The notes: generated by a model from the sequence alone, not told the origin. A stretch of DNA of 64,000 bases from Armatimonadetes bacterium DC (GCA_001442985.1 LDYB01000019.1:1-64000); one strand, 5' to 3'. Numbered from the stretch's first letter, positions 7,416-16,341 are shown. Made by a program: numbers and translations.

Positions 7416-9022
7416 CGTCGGAGTGCCTCCAGAATCGCGTCAGCAGGGATATTCGGCACGAGTTCCGCCTCTCCCACCGCTTTCAGCAGAACGATATGGA
7501 ATTGCGCGCCGACGCGCTTTTTGTCGGCACGCATTGCTTCCAGCAGCGTTTCGGGAGCCACAGGGGGCAGGGCAACGGGCAGCCCCGCCTGCTGGAGGGT
7601 ATGCTTTAACTCGGCGAGGGTCTCCTCAGGAGTAATCCCCATCAGCACCCCAATCTGGGCTTCGGCGACCATGCCGGCGGCAATTGCCTCACCGTGCAGC
7701 CAGTCGCGATAGTTCAGGGCGCGTTCAATCGCGTGTCCAACCGTGTGCCCGAAGTTCAGCAGCGCCCGCAGCCCTTGTGTGTCGCGCTCGTCAGAGGAGA
7801 CCAGCTCGCTTTTAATCTGCACACAGCGTGCAATCGGCAGAAGCCAGCCGTCGGGCGTTTTACGCACACGGCGCGGCGTGAGCCAGCCTCCCGCCACCAT
7901 CGCTTTCAGCCGAAGCCATAGCCCCGAATGGAGCGCGATTCCGTACTTCAGCATCTCGGCAAAGCCGTTGCGCCAGTGTCGGGCAGGAAGCGTGGTCAGG
8001 ATTTCGGGGTCTATAAACACCGCTTGAGGCTGATAAAACGCGCCCACCAGATTCTTGCCTTCGGGCAAATCCACGCCCACCTTACCCCCAACGCTGGAAT
8101 CCACCTGCGCCAGCAGCGTGGTGGGAACCTGAAAGAACGGTATCCCGCGCATGTAGGTCGCCGCGACGAATCCGCCCATATCGCCCAGCACGCCGCCGCC
8201 CACCACAACCAGCCCGCTGTGGCGGTCTACCCCGCGCTGTGTCATCTCGCGATGAATCCGTTCCACCATGCGCAGGGTTTTGAATCGCTCGCCAGAGGGA
8301 ACATAGAGCGTGTGGGTGGGAATGCCCTGCTGATTCAGGGCGCTCGCAATTGGCTCCGCCCACTGCTGGAGAGGGGGATGGGAGAGAATCACAACTTGAG
8401 AGGGCTTTCCGAACTCGGCGAGGCGCTGGGGAAGGGCATGACGCAAACCACTCGCGAGGAACACGGTGTAAGCATGAGGTTGTCCTTCCAGCACGGGGAT
8501 AGTCAAGGGTGCATCGGGCGTGGGCTGGATAAGGCGAGCCAGCGGCTCGACAACCTGTTCAGGGGTTTTGCCGTCGGTGGGCAAAATCCAGTCCGCCTGC
8601 TGATAGAGTGCTTCACGCTGGGCGGCAATCGCCTGCAGTTTTTCAGCGGGGTCGGGCTGGAGCAGGGGGCGTGTGGTAGCGTCAGGAATCCGTGAAAGCA
8701 GGGTCTCTACAGAAGCTTTGAGATAAACAATCCAGCCGTGCTGGCGCATGACCTGACGGTTCGCTTCGCTCAGAATCGCGCCGCCACCGCAGGCAATCAC
8801 CGAAGGCGTGGGGTGGGCGGCAAGTTGCTTCAACAGATGCGCTTCCATCTCCCGAAATCGGGCTTCGCCTTCTTCGGCGAAAATCTGGGGAATGGTTTTA
8901 TGGGTTGTCTGCTCCACCACCAGATCCAGGTCAAAAAAAGGTCGCCCCAGCCTGCGGGCAAGCAGTGCGCCGACCGTGCTCTTGCCCGCGCCCATATTGC
9001 CCACCAGAAACAGATGCCTCAT
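7379..9022 (-). CDS. aroKB: Bifunctional shikimate kinase / 3-dehydroquinate synthase fusion
   Basis: This is 547 aa. Residues 1-170 are shikimate kinase: P-loop GNMGAGKST, DLDLVVE, FREME and CGGGA. Residues about 185-535 are 3-dehydroquinate synthase: NAD-binding GGGVLGDMGGF, substrate region VDSSVGGKVGVD, and metal ligands in GFAEMLKYGI, NFGHTVGHAIE and WLHGEAIAAGM. The two activities are steps 2 and 5 of the cytoplasmic shikimate pathway to chorismate. The fusion keeps all catalytic motifs. A terminator separates it from pilQ upstream, so it has its own promoter. Confidence 0.95.
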   Translation of the reverse strand: MRHLFLVGNMGAGKSTVGALLARRLGRPFFDLDLVVEQTTHKTIPQIFAEEGEARFREMEAHLLKQLAAHPTPSVIACGGGAILSEANRQVMRQHGWIVYLKASVETLLSRIPDATTRPLLQPDPAEKLQAIAAQREALYQQADWILPTDGKTPEQVVEPLARLIQPTPDAPLTIPVLEGQPHAYTVFLASGLRHALPQRLAEFGKPSQVVILSHPPLQQWAEPIASALNQQGIPTHTLYVPSGERFKTLRMVERIHREMTQRGVDRHSGLVVVGGGVLGDMGGFVAATYMRGIPFFQVPTTLLAQVDSSVGGKVGVDLPEGKNLVGAFYQPQAVFIDPEILTTLPARHWRNGFAEMLKYGIALHSGLWLRLKAMVAGGWLTPRRVRKTPDGWLLPIARCVQIKSELVSSDERDTQGLRALLNFGHTVGHAIERALNYRDWLHGEAIAAGMVAEAQIGVLMGITPEETLAELKHTLQQAGLPVALPPVAPETLLEAMRADKKRVGAQFHIVLLKAVGEAELVPNIPADAILEALRRCAPSSHSAGLA

Positions 9023-9030
9023 CGGGAATC

Positions 9031-9061
9031 AAAACTGCAGGGGCATTCTCTGCCCCTGCAG
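9031..9061 (-). terminator. Intrinsic terminator after pilQ
   Basis: An 11-bp perfect stem (CTGCAGGGGCA / TGCCCCTGCAG, 9035-9045 with 9051-9061) with a 5-nt loop is followed on the minus strand by TTTTG. It lies between the end of pilQ (9090) and the start of aroKB (9022), closing the pilus operon. Confidence 0.85.
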
Positions 9062-9089
9062 CGATCTGGTATCACGAACAGGGTGGATG

Positions 9090-10709
9090 TCAGGGCGCCA
9101 GCCCTGTGCCTGTGGAATCGTCCTCAATCACGGTCGCCGTCACGAAGATAAGCAGTTCGCTCTCCACCAGCGAACGGTCTTTCTTGCGGAAGAATTGCCC
9201 AATTAAGGGCAGGTCCGCCAGAATGGGGATGCGCACCTGCTGGGAGTCTTCCTGACGGGCGACCAGACCGCCCAGTACGATAGTCTCACCGTTTTTCACA
9301 CGGCGCACGGTCAGCACGGTCTGGAAGGTAGAGCGTGGCAGGTCTTGAGTCCCCACGCGCACGCGCTCGGTGGTGGTGAGCGTCGGGATGAGGCTCAGGG
9401 TGATGGTGCCATCGGCGTTCACGCGCGGAACCACGCTCAGGAACGAAGGAATTAGAATCGGGAACGGCTGCGAGAAGGTGGTTGGCTGACCCTGCGCGTT
9501 GAACACGACGAACTCCTGCAGAATCCAGTCCTGCACGGTGATGCTGACCGAGGCGGGCATGTTGTTCTGCGTGGTGATGATGGGAGCGTTAATCACGCGC
9601 CCGCGCCCGCGGGTCAGCTGGGAGCGCATGTTCGCCACGAGGTTGCCCGAAGCGTAGTTGACGAACACAGGCGCCGCCCGGTCTGCCAGCCCCGAAGCGC
9701 CCGCGGTCAGGTTCACCCGCGCCAGATTCCAGTCAATACCGAACTTGTCGATTTCGTTGCGGCTGACGGTCACGAACTCGGCGCGAATCAGCACCTGTTT
9801 CGGGGCGATATCCAGGAAGCGCAGGATCTGGCGGATATATTCAATCGCTTCGGGGCGCCCACGCACGATGATGGAGTTATCGATATCGTTGGCGACGATA
9901 CCGTCCAGTCCTTCGTGCTGGAAGATGCTCACCGCGCCGCCTGCGCCTGCTCCCGGCTGCCCGCCGCCACCGGGCTGTCCGCCGAAGCCGCCCGGCTGTC
10001 CCCCGAAACCGCCCGGTTGTCCGAAGCCGCCGAAGCCGCCGCGACCGCGCCCGCCGATGCCCTGTCCTTCGCCGCTATCCATCGGAGTGGCAGGGTTTAC
10101 AGGCGTTGCGGTGGGCACAGGCGCGCTGTTGTACGGCACGACGGTGCCGTTCTCGATGCGCAGCGGCACGCTGGGCTGGACGCCCGGCATCGTCGTCTGC
10201 AGTTGATGGCGTGCGGTGGTTTCCAGAAACTCACGCAGTTCGGCGAACGGGTCGGGCGTCATCATCTCGTTCTGGATGATGCGCACGATGTCCGACGCGC
10301 GGGAATACTTCAGCGGGATGCGCTCCACCACCACAACTGGTGGCGCAGGCGGCTGGGGGGCAGGCGCCGCCTGTGGGGCAGGCTTCTCTTCTGCAGGGCG
10401 CTGCGGACCGATGATGTAGACCCCTTTTTCTTTCCGATACGAGGCGCCTGCCGCCTGACAAATCAGACCGAGCGCTTCCTCAAAAGGGCGCTTCTCTATC
10501 TTGACGAAGCCGACACGCTTGTAGGGCTGATCGGTTGGCTCGAAGACGACCTCTGCATTCACCTGCTGGGCAATCATTTTGACCGCCGTAATCAGGTCAG
10601 CGTCCATCAGGTGAATGGTAACCTGATAGTCGTCGCTCGCCCAGACCATCGTCGCCAGTGTCAGTGTGGTCAGCGAGAAAATCAGTTTGCGTCCGATTCC
10701 TTTTCTCAT
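9090..10709 (-). CDS. pilQ: Type IV pilus secretin PilQ
   Basis: This is 539 aa from ATG 10709, preceded by GGAGGAACACACTG. A signal peptide (about 1-24) precedes a secretin/TonB N-terminal (STN) domain at about 28-100 (VTIHLMDADLITAVKMIAQQ). A short N1-like segment follows (PLKYSRASDIVRIIQNEM), then a Gly/Gln/Pro-rich linker at about 210-260 with GGFGGQPGG repeats. The C-terminal secretin beta-barrel at about 270-530 contains VLIRAEFVTVSRNEIDKFGI, the VPRVNADGTITLSLIPT gate region and GETIVLGGL. It should form the outer-membrane channel for the pilus. It is the last gene of pilM-N-O-P-STN-pilQ. Confidence 0.92.
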   Translation of the reverse strand: MRKGIGRKLIFSLTTLTLATMVWASDDYQVTIHLMDADLITAVKMIAQQVNAEVVFEPTDQPYKRVGFVKIEKRPFEEALGLICQAAGASYRKEKGVYIIGPQRPAEEKPAPQAAPAPQPPAPPVVVVERIPLKYSRASDIVRIIQNEMMTPDPFAELREFLETTARHQLQTTMPGVQPSVPLRIENGTVVPYNSAPVPTATPVNPATPMDSGEGQGIGGRGRGGFGGFGQPGGFGGQPGGFGGQPGGGGQPGAGAGGAVSIFQHEGLDGIVANDIDNSIIVRGRPEAIEYIRQILRFLDIAPKQVLIRAEFVTVSRNEIDKFGIDWNLARVNLTAGASGLADRAAPVFVNYASGNLVANMRSQLTRGRGRVINAPIITTQNNMPASVSITVQDWILQEFVVFNAQGQPTTFSQPFPILIPSFLSVVPRVNADGTITLSLIPTLTTTERVRVGTQDLPRSTFQTVLTVRRVKNGETIVLGGLVARQEDSQQVRIPILADLPLIGQFFRKKDRSLVESELLIFVTATVIEDDSTGTGLAP

Positions 10710-10792
10710 CAGTGTGTTCCTCCTCCGTGATACCAGAAATCTTAAAGGGAGGGGGTTGAGTGCCAACCCCCTTCAAAAGCGGGAGCAGGGGA

Positions 10793-11533
10793 TTAGCGCC
10801 CGAAGCCGCCTCCGAAGCCACCGCCTCCGAAGCCGCCACCGAGTCCGCCACCACCGAAGCCACCGCCGCGGAAGCCGCCGCCGAAGCCGCCAAAGCCGCC
10901 ACCGCCGAAGCCGCCGAAGCCGCCGTAGCCCCCGAAGCCACCAAAGCCGCCTCCGAGACCGCCGAATCCACCGAAGCCGCCGAAGCCGCCGTAGCCACCG
11001 AAGCCGCCAAAGCCACCAAAACCACCAAAGCCGCCGAAACCACCAAAGCCACCGAAGCCGCCCATCATCGACATTTCGTACTGGGCGTAGTTAATCTGGG
11101 TGGCGCCCAGCAGGGCAGCAATCAGGGCTGGATTGGCGTAGTTCAGCTGGATTTTCTCGGGGATATTGGTCGTTTGCGGCTGCTCCTCAGGTGTCTCGCC
11201 GCCCGTGGTGATAGGCGCCTCTTCAGGCTGGCGCACGGTAATGTAGTAGACCCCGCTCTCCACGCGGTAGGTCAGATTCTGCTGGCGCAGAATCGCGTCC
11301 AGCGCAACCGAGAAGGGCACATCGGTCAGCGAGACCGTGACCGTACCCTGCACATTCGGGTCCAGCGAGTAGTTCGCGCCGACGCTATCGAACAGCTGCT
11401 TCAGCACATAGCGGATGTCCGCCTGATCGTATTTGACCGTGACGCGCCGCTGGGAGATATCGTCTTGGGCGCTCGCCACGGCAAGGCTCAACAGAAGCCC
11501 GCAGACTATCAGCCATATCAGTTTCTTTACCAT
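10793..11533 (-). CDS. STN-domain protein with a long Gly-Phe repeat tail
   Basis: This is 246 aa with signal peptide 1-22 and GGAGGGAAAACGACG before the ATG. Residues 28-100 are an STN-like domain (VTVKYDQADIRYVLKQLFDS, VTVSLTDVPFSVALDAILRQ), homologous to the first domain of the PilQ encoded just downstream. A second short motif (IQLNYANPALIAALLGATQI) resembles a secretin N1 entry. The last 90 residues are almost only Gly-Gly-Phe repeats. There is no secretin barrel, so it cannot form a channel alone; it may be an accessory ring or plug of PilQ. I know no standard name. Confidence 0.8.
   Translation of the reverse strand: MVKKLIWLIVCGLLLSLAVASAQDDISQRRVTVKYDQADIRYVLKQLFDSVGANYSLDPNVQGTVTVSLTDVPFSVALDAILRQQNLTYRVESGVYYITVRQPEEAPITTGGETPEEQPQTTNIPEKIQLNYANPALIAALLGATQINYAQYEMSMMGGFGGFGGFGGFGGFGGFGGFGGYGGFGGFGGFGGLGGGFGGFGGYGGFGGFGGGGFGGFGGGFRGGGFGGGGLGGGFGGGGFGGGFGR
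10797..11064 (-). repeat. Tandem GGF/GGFGG-coding repeat
   Basis: About 270 bp of degenerate 9- to 15-bp units (CCGAAGCCG/CCACCGAAG on the plus strand) encode more than 25 GGF or GGY/GGL triplets in the tail of the STN-domain protein. Such repeats are prone to length change by slippage. Confidence 0.85.
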
Positions 11534-11581
11534 CGTCGTTTTCCCTCCACAGAATTATACGCTCAGGTACAGAAGGCGTTT

Positions 11582-12319
11582 CTAAATTCCGACACCTCCG
11601 CGTCCGCGCGGTCCGCCTCCGCCGGGTGCGCCGACGCCGGGTGCGCCCGGAGCGGTGGGCATCCCAGGAGCTCCCGGAGCGCTGGGCGCTCCGGGACCGA
11701 TTCCGCCGCGTCCACCGCCGGTGCCGCCGCCAGCGGGTGGCTCATAGGGCACGCGCACCTCGCGTGGGTTGCCTTTGGAACGGCGCAGGATGACGCCATC
11801 GGGGGTAATCGCAGCCACCCGGAATTCGCCGACCATATCCCCTGGCTGCACAATCATCGGGATTGGCTCGCCTTCTTGCTCGATAATCGCCGACACGGTG
11901 GAGCCGATGACAATTCCTGCCACACGGCGGCGCGGTTGCGGTTCGTATGGCTCAGGCAACTCCACTTTCGGCGGCGGGGTTGGCGATGCCAGCACAAAGT
12001 ACAGGTTCGGATTGAACGCATCGCCCTGCATCGCCTCTTCCTCTTCTGGCAGCGGCGCAAACGGGTCTTTGCGTGGCTTGAAAGCCACCCGTGCCGCGGT
12101 GTCGGGTGCAGGAGCGGATGGGGGTGGCGTGAACCCACCTGTGGGAGTGGTGGGTGGGGTGGGCGTTATCCCGTCGCTCGGGCCCGGTTGACTCACCACG
12201 GGAGGTTGCGCTGGGGGTGTTTCACCACCGCCGCCGGTCAGCATGAAAATTGCCACGACGGCTATCACCACCAGCAGAACGACCGCTATCGCTATCGCCA
12301 TCTGCGTTTCTTTCTTCAT
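11582..12319 (-). CDS. pilP: PilP-like pilus assembly protein
   Basis: This is 245 aa. One N-terminal membrane helix (residues 7-29) is followed by a Pro-rich linker, then the PilP-type motif FKPRKDPFAPL near residue 80 and a small beta domain (RRVAGIVIGSTVSAIIEQEG, IPMIVQPGDMVGEFRVAAI) at about 130-185 resembling the GspC/PilP homology region. The last 50 residues are Gly/Pro/Ala-rich (GAPSAPGAPGMPTAPGAPG). Canonical PilP is a lipoprotein; here a transmembrane anchor replaces the lipobox. It is expected to bridge PilNO and the secretin. The assignment rests on position and the KDPF motif. Confidence 0.72.
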   Translation of the reverse strand: MKKETQMAIAIAVVLLVVIAVVAIFMLTGGGGETPPAQPPVVSQPGPSDGITPTPPTTPTGGFTPPPSAPAPDTAARVAFKPRKDPFAPLPEEEEAMQGDAFNPNLYFVLASPTPPPKVELPEPYEPQPRRRVAGIVIGSTVSAIIEQEGEPIPMIVQPGDMVGEFRVAAITPDGVILRRSKGNPREVRVPYEPPAGGGTGGGRGGIGPGAPSAPGAPGMPTAPGAPGVGAPGGGGPRGRGGVGI

Positions 12320-12362
12320 CGTTCCTCACTTCCTTCTTCCACGCGGTTGCCGTTTTTCCTGC

Positions 12363-13115
12363 TTAAGGTCCGCTGGCGCCCGGACCGCCGCCAAAGCCCA
12401 TCGGGGCGCCCGGCATGGGTCCTGGCGGACCGCCGCCGAAACCGCCCGGCATGCCCATGCCGCCACCACCAGCGCCAGGCGTTGAGGGTACAGGCGGTCC
12501 TGCCTTATCCCCGTTGCGTGGGAACACAATCACCGTCATCGTGTAAGTACCGATCAGGTTCGGACTCATGCCCTGAATGCTCAGCCCGTCAACCAGCACC
12601 ACCAGATTCGGCACCTCGTTCCATTTTCGGACATGGTTGAGCAATCCTTCAAACGACGAGGCGCGCACCTGCACGGTTCCAATCGGGAACACCAGGGCGA
12701 TGTTATTGATGGCGTTCGGGTCGTTAGGCGGACCGGGCAGCGCGACGCCATAAAGGCGCTGTACCCCTGTCTTCTCGGGCCAGGCTTCCAGTTTCTTGCC
12801 GATTTCGCGCACCATGTCCTGCCAGCCCATCCACGCTTTCATGCGGTCGCTTAAGTCGATGGTGTTTTTGGGCATCTTGGTGCGGTCAATCACGGCGAGC
12901 CGCTGCTCGGCTTCTTTGACCTTCTGTTCGGCGCGCGCCACCAGCTGTTGCGCGCGGGGGATCATCGCGACCTTTTGCTCCAGCTGGCGGATATTCTCTT
13001 CGTGATAGGCGATATTCTGGAGCGTGGGGCGGATGCCGAGCAGAAAGATAGCTGCCGCGACATCAATGGTAAGCACCAGCCCGATTGCCACTTTCGCAAA
13101 CATTGACAGGTTCAT
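12363..13115 (-). CDS. pilO: PilO-like pilus alignment protein
   Basis: This is 250 aa from ATG 13115. The ATG at 13121 is only 1 nt from the GGAGG, whereas 13115 has a 7-nt spacing. One membrane helix (about 6-26) is followed by a coiled coil (residues 33-75, rich in EENIRQLEQKVAMIPRAQQL-type heptads) and a ferredoxin-like periplasmic domain (VRASSFEGLLNHVRKWNEVP, VDGLSIQGM). The final 45 residues are Gly/Pro/Met-rich. It lies between pilN and pilP as in the canonical pilMNOPQ order. It should pair with PilN in the inner-membrane alignment complex. Confidence 0.82.
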   Translation of the reverse strand: MNLSMFAKVAIGLVLTIDVAAAIFLLGIRPTLQNIAYHEENIRQLEQKVAMIPRAQQLVARAEQKVKEAEQRLAVIDRTKMPKNTIDLSDRMKAWMGWQDMVREIGKKLEAWPEKTGVQRLYGVALPGPPNDPNAINNIALVFPIGTVQVRASSFEGLLNHVRKWNEVPNLVVLVDGLSIQGMSPNLIGTYTMTVIVFPRNGDKAGPPVPSTPGAGGGGMGMPGGFGGGPPGPMPGAPMGFGGGPGASGP

Positions 13116-13127
13116 GCCCATACCTCC

Positions 13128-13961
13128 TTAGATCCCGATTCCGCGTCCGCCGAGTTGTGGGGGCGGTGCGCCGCCGCCGAAACCGCCTGGCATCCCGAAG
13201 CCGCCTCCCGTGCCGCCGCCGATGTTGAGGACGCTCGGCAGGGTGGGGGGAGCCATTGGCTCTTTAAGGGTAGCAACGACCTGGAAATTCATCAAGCCTG
13301 CCGGCGACCCTGCACTCTGGCCTGTGCCTCCGGTGCCGCCTGTGGGTGCCCCCAGGCCGAAGCCGCCGCCCGGTGGACCGCCGCCCGCCGCGGTTAAGCC
13401 TCCTGCCATGGGACCTGCTGGAGCGCCCCCTCCGAAAGCGCCAAGCCCTCCCGCTTGCCCACCGGTCGCGCCTGCCGGGTAGCCCGGCATTTGGGTGGTC
13501 AGGCTCACGGCGGTGAAGAGGGGACACCGATACATCGTTTGCAGGTAAAGCCCTATCTCGCGAATCCCTTTGGCGTAGGCGCTAATCTGAAGCTGGTTCC
13601 CCTGCTGAATCTGTAAGGATTCGTAACGCACTCGCGGCGAGGTATATTGGTTTAGTTTGCTATAGAATTCAGGGTACTTCAGATTATGCTGTTGAATGAT
13701 GCGCACGCCTTCCGATTTGGCAAGCGTAAGCGCCGCGGCGTTGATGAGCTGTTCGGCTTGCGAGTTGAGCGCATCCACCTGGCCCGCCTGCGCCTCCAGC
13801 TCGGCTTTACGGGCTTGCAGCTCGCCTAATTTCGCGCGTGCGCTCACCAGCCAGAACGCCATCGCCGCGTTCACCAGGAAAAACAGCACCACCAGCAGCG
13901 CGATAATCTGTTTGTTGACCTTCCGCTGGCGTACATAATCGGGTACAAGGTTCAGTTTCAT
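13128..13961 (-). CDS. pilN: PilN-like pilus assembly protein
   Basis: This is 277 aa. It begins MKLNLVPDYVRQRK, the conserved cytoplasmic PilN tail that binds PilM. A membrane helix (residues 19-42) and a coiled coil (about 43-75) follow, then a periplasmic domain (VRYESLQIQQGNQLQISAYA, IREIGLYLQTMYRCPLFTAV). About 90 C-terminal residues are Gly/Pro/Ala-rich, interrupted by one folded-looking strand (MNFQVVATLKEP). GAGGAGG precedes the start. It overlaps no neighbour but lies 16 nt after pilM. Confidence 0.85.
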   Translation of the reverse strand: MKLNLVPDYVRQRKVNKQIIALLVVLFFLVNAAMAFWLVSARAKLGELQARKAELEAQAGQVDALNSQAEQLINAAALTLAKSEGVRIIQQHNLKYPEFYSKLNQYTSPRVRYESLQIQQGNQLQISAYAKGIREIGLYLQTMYRCPLFTAVSLTTQMPGYPAGATGGQAGGLGAFGGGAPAGPMAGGLTAAGGGPPGGGFGLGAPTGGTGGTGQSAGSPAGLMNFQVVATLKEPMAPPTLPSVLNIGGGTGGGFGMPGGFGGGAPPPQLGGRGIGI

Positions 13962-13977
13962 CGTCGCTTTTGCCTCC

Positions 13978-15291
13978 TCAGAAGCTGGCGTGAAGCCCCA
14001 TCCCTATCGCCACCGCCAGTAAGTGGGCGTTATTGGCGACATATTCCGGACCGTGGCGCTTCACCTGCAGGGTGAGACCCCGCACAGGGTTCGCCACGGC
14101 AACGGGGATTCCTATCGAGTTGGCGAGAAACTGATCCAGATTCGGGATCACAGCCCCGCCGCCGCAGAGCAGAATCTGGGTGATTTCGATATCACCGTGT
14201 CGGCTGCGGAAGTATTCCACCGAACGCCGCACCTCGCTGACCAGCTCTTCCAGAAGCGGGTAGATGGCGCGGAAGACTTCAATTTTGCGGCTGTCGGCGG
14301 GCGATTGCGTCGGCAGGCTGGGTTCCGCGCTGGGCGGTTCAGGTTCTGCAAAAGGCGAAGGCGGCGCCTCGGCTTCTGGGGCAGGTGGCTCCTCGCCCAG
14401 TCCGGGCACGCTGAACGGCGAAGGCGCGGCAGGCGAGTACGGCGTCCCCGGCGTGTAGGTCGGCTCGGAACCAAAACCAGGTGTATAGAAGCCTCCCATC
14501 GGAGCGCCCGGCACGCCGAACGGCGAACCTCCCACGGGAATCTGATCCATCAGCACCTCTGCCAGTTGCACTTTGAGCTGTTCGGCTTCACTCTCGGAGA
14601 TCATGAGGCGCTCGGCAATCGCACGGGTTAGCATATCGCCCCCCGTGGGCAGGATACGCGGGAAGCTCAGCAAGCCGCGGTCGAAGATGTCGATGGAGGT
14701 CGCGCTCGCGCCCAGATTAATCACCGCCACTGCTTTGGTTTGCATGTCAGGCTGGGTCAGCAGCAGGCTCCGTCCCAGTGCCAGCGGCTCCACATCGATG
14801 GCATAAGGCTCCAGCCCCACCTTGTCCGCAACATCCACAAGACCGTTCACGGCATCCTGCTGGGCAACCGCCAGGATGACCTCCATATTGGGGTCGTTCG
14901 GGTCTTCGTTGGGGCGATGGATGACTTCGTAGGCAGACTGGACGCGCGTGTCGGCAAAGGGGATGTTGCGCTGAATCTCCCAGTCCATGTGCTGACGCAG
15001 CTCGGCAGGGTTCATGCGCGGCACTTCCAGAATCCGCACCACCACGGCGTTTTGCCCTGCCAGTGCGAACGCGCCATGTTTGGCGGAAATTCCCGTGTCG
15101 GCGAGCAGTCTTTTCAGGGTTGCGGCGACCGCGTTTTTGTCGATGATGCCTGCCGAGTCGACGGCGCCCTCAGGCGTGGGCGCAATCCCCACATTGGTCA
15201 ACACAGGGGGGCGCCCCGTCCGCACTTCCGCCACTTTGATGAAGCGGGTGCCGATGTCAATCCCGACTACGCTACCCGGTTGCTTTGCCAT
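13978..15291 (-). CDS. pilM: PilM actin-like ATPase
   Basis: This is 437 aa. Actin/FtsA-fold phosphate motifs are visible: VGIDIGTRFIKVAEV at the N-terminus, VINLGASATSIDIFD near residue 195 and LCGGGAVIPNLDQFLA near 385. Between about 245 and 330 a Pro/Gly/Glu-rich insertion (FYTPGFGSEPTYTPGTPYSP) separates subdomains and is absent from canonical PilM, which is about 350 aa. It is the cytoplasmic ring component that binds the PilN tail. It is the first gene of the pilus operon; AGGAG lies 9 nt before the ATG. Confidence 0.92.
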   Translation of the reverse strand: MAKQPGSVVGIDIGTRFIKVAEVRTGRPPVLTNVGIAPTPEGAVDSAGIIDKNAVAATLKRLLADTGISAKHGAFALAGQNAVVVRILEVPRMNPAELRQHMDWEIQRNIPFADTRVQSAYEVIHRPNEDPNDPNMEVILAVAQQDAVNGLVDVADKVGLEPYAIDVEPLALGRSLLLTQPDMQTKAVAVINLGASATSIDIFDRGLLSFPRILPTGGDMLTRAIAERLMISESEAEQLKVQLAEVLMDQIPVGGSPFGVPGAPMGGFYTPGFGSEPTYTPGTPYSPAAPSPFSVPGLGEEPPAPEAEAPPSPFAEPEPPSAEPSLPTQSPADSRKIEVFRAIYPLLEELVSEVRRSVEYFRSRHGDIEITQILLCGGGAVIPNLDQFLANSIGIPVAVANPVRGLTLQVKRHGPEYVANNAHLLAVAIGMGLHASF

Positions 15292-15342
15292 AGGCTTTTT
15301 CTCCTGTTTGTTTCTTCAAAACGGTTCGGCTTCCTGCCGGAA

Positions 15343-16341
15343 CTAAGAGTGTACCCCAAGCGGTTCGCCGTCGTCGAGAGGGTTCCTGCTATTTTGAGAC
15401 GGCGCAGGCGCAAAAAAGTCCCGATAAATCGCTTCGGTGCGCGCCACATCCTGCGCCATCTGTTGTTGTAATGCCTCCAGCGACTCAAAAGCCCCTTGTT
15501 CTCGCAGCTTCGCCAGAAATTCCAGCGTGAGGAGGCGCCCATAGAGCGGCTGGTCAGGAAAGCCTATCAGGTACGCCTCGACAATTGCCCGGGCGTTCGG
15601 GAACATCGGGGGCGTACCCACGCTGACCGCTGCAGGGTAGGGTTCTCCTGCGACCGTTGCCCGGCAGGCATAGACGCCGGGCGCAGGACACACCTGATTC
15701 ACCACAGGCGCCAGATTCGCTGTGGGGTAGCCCAGCGTGCGACCCCGCTGGTCGCCGCGCATCACCACGCCCTCCCAGTGGAACGGTTCCCCCAGCGCCT
15801 GATGCACGCAGTCCAGCACGCCACTCTGAACCCACTGGCGCACGCGCGTGGAAGAGAGGCGCTCCCCCTTCTCGTCCACCACGGGGGCGATCGCCAGCAC
15901 CTCAAAGCGACCGTCCTGCCGCAGAAACGCCACATCCCCAGAGCGCCCTGCGCCGAACTGGAAATCTTCCCCCACCACCACCACACGCGCTCCCAGCCCC
16001 TGAACCAGAACCGTCTCCACAAAATCTCCCGCTGAAAGCCTTGCAAAGGCTTCGGTGAACGGTTGGACAACGGTAAGGTCTATCCCGAACCCACGCAGTC
16101 GCTCAAGGCGGTGCCTCAGGGAACACAGGAGCGGCGGCGCGTGAGCAGGCGACAGCACTTGCAAGGGGTGGGGGTCAAAGGTGAGCGCGACGGCGGGCAG
16201 CCCCTGAGCGCGTGCATGCTGAACTGCCTTCTGAATCAGTGCCTGATGACCCCGATGCACGCCGTCAAAGACGCCTATCGCCACGACACAGCCTTCGGGG
16301 AACGCTCTGGTGAGCGACTCCACGCCAATCACCCAGCTCAT
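15343..16341 (-). CDS. ribF: Bifunctional riboflavin kinase / FAD synthetase
   Basis: This is 332 aa. Residues 15-180 form the FMN adenylyltransferase domain: IGVFDGVHRGHQALI with the HxGH-like nucleotide site, LTFDPHP, GEDFQFGAGRSGD and LSSTRVRQW. Residues 185-310 form the riboflavin kinase domain: GRTLGYPTANL, VYACRATV and EAYLIGFPDQPLYG. It converts riboflavin to FMN and then FAD in the cytoplasm. The start overlaps the truB stop (ATGA), giving a coupled nrnA-truB-ribF operon. Confidence 0.95.
   Translation of the reverse strand: MSWVIGVESLTRAFPEGCVVAIGVFDGVHRGHQALIQKAVQHARAQGLPAVALTFDPHPLQVLSPAHAPPLLCSLRHRLERLRGFGIDLTVVQPFTEAFARLSAGDFVETVLVQGLGARVVVVGEDFQFGAGRSGDVAFLRQDGRFEVLAIAPVVDEKGERLSSTRVRQWVQSGVLDCVHQALGEPFHWEGVVMRGDQRGRTLGYPTANLAPVVNQVCPAPGVYACRATVAGEPYPAAVSVGTPPMFPNARAIVEAYLIGFPDQPLYGRLLTLEFLAKLREQGAFESLEALQQQMAQDVARTEAIYRDFFAPAPSQNSRNPLDDGEPLGVHS

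Noticed and set aside
9900-11070. CRISPR-like or satellite repeats
   Set aside because: The repeats are codon-level Gly/Phe repeats in frame, with no constant repeat/variable spacer pattern.
10760-12640. A 626-codon plus-strand open frame opposite the pil genes, starting with Glu/Ala repeats
   Set aside because: It is the antisense of the GGF repeat and neighbouring GC-rich codons. The composition follows the repeat, and it runs across four well-supported minus-strand genes.
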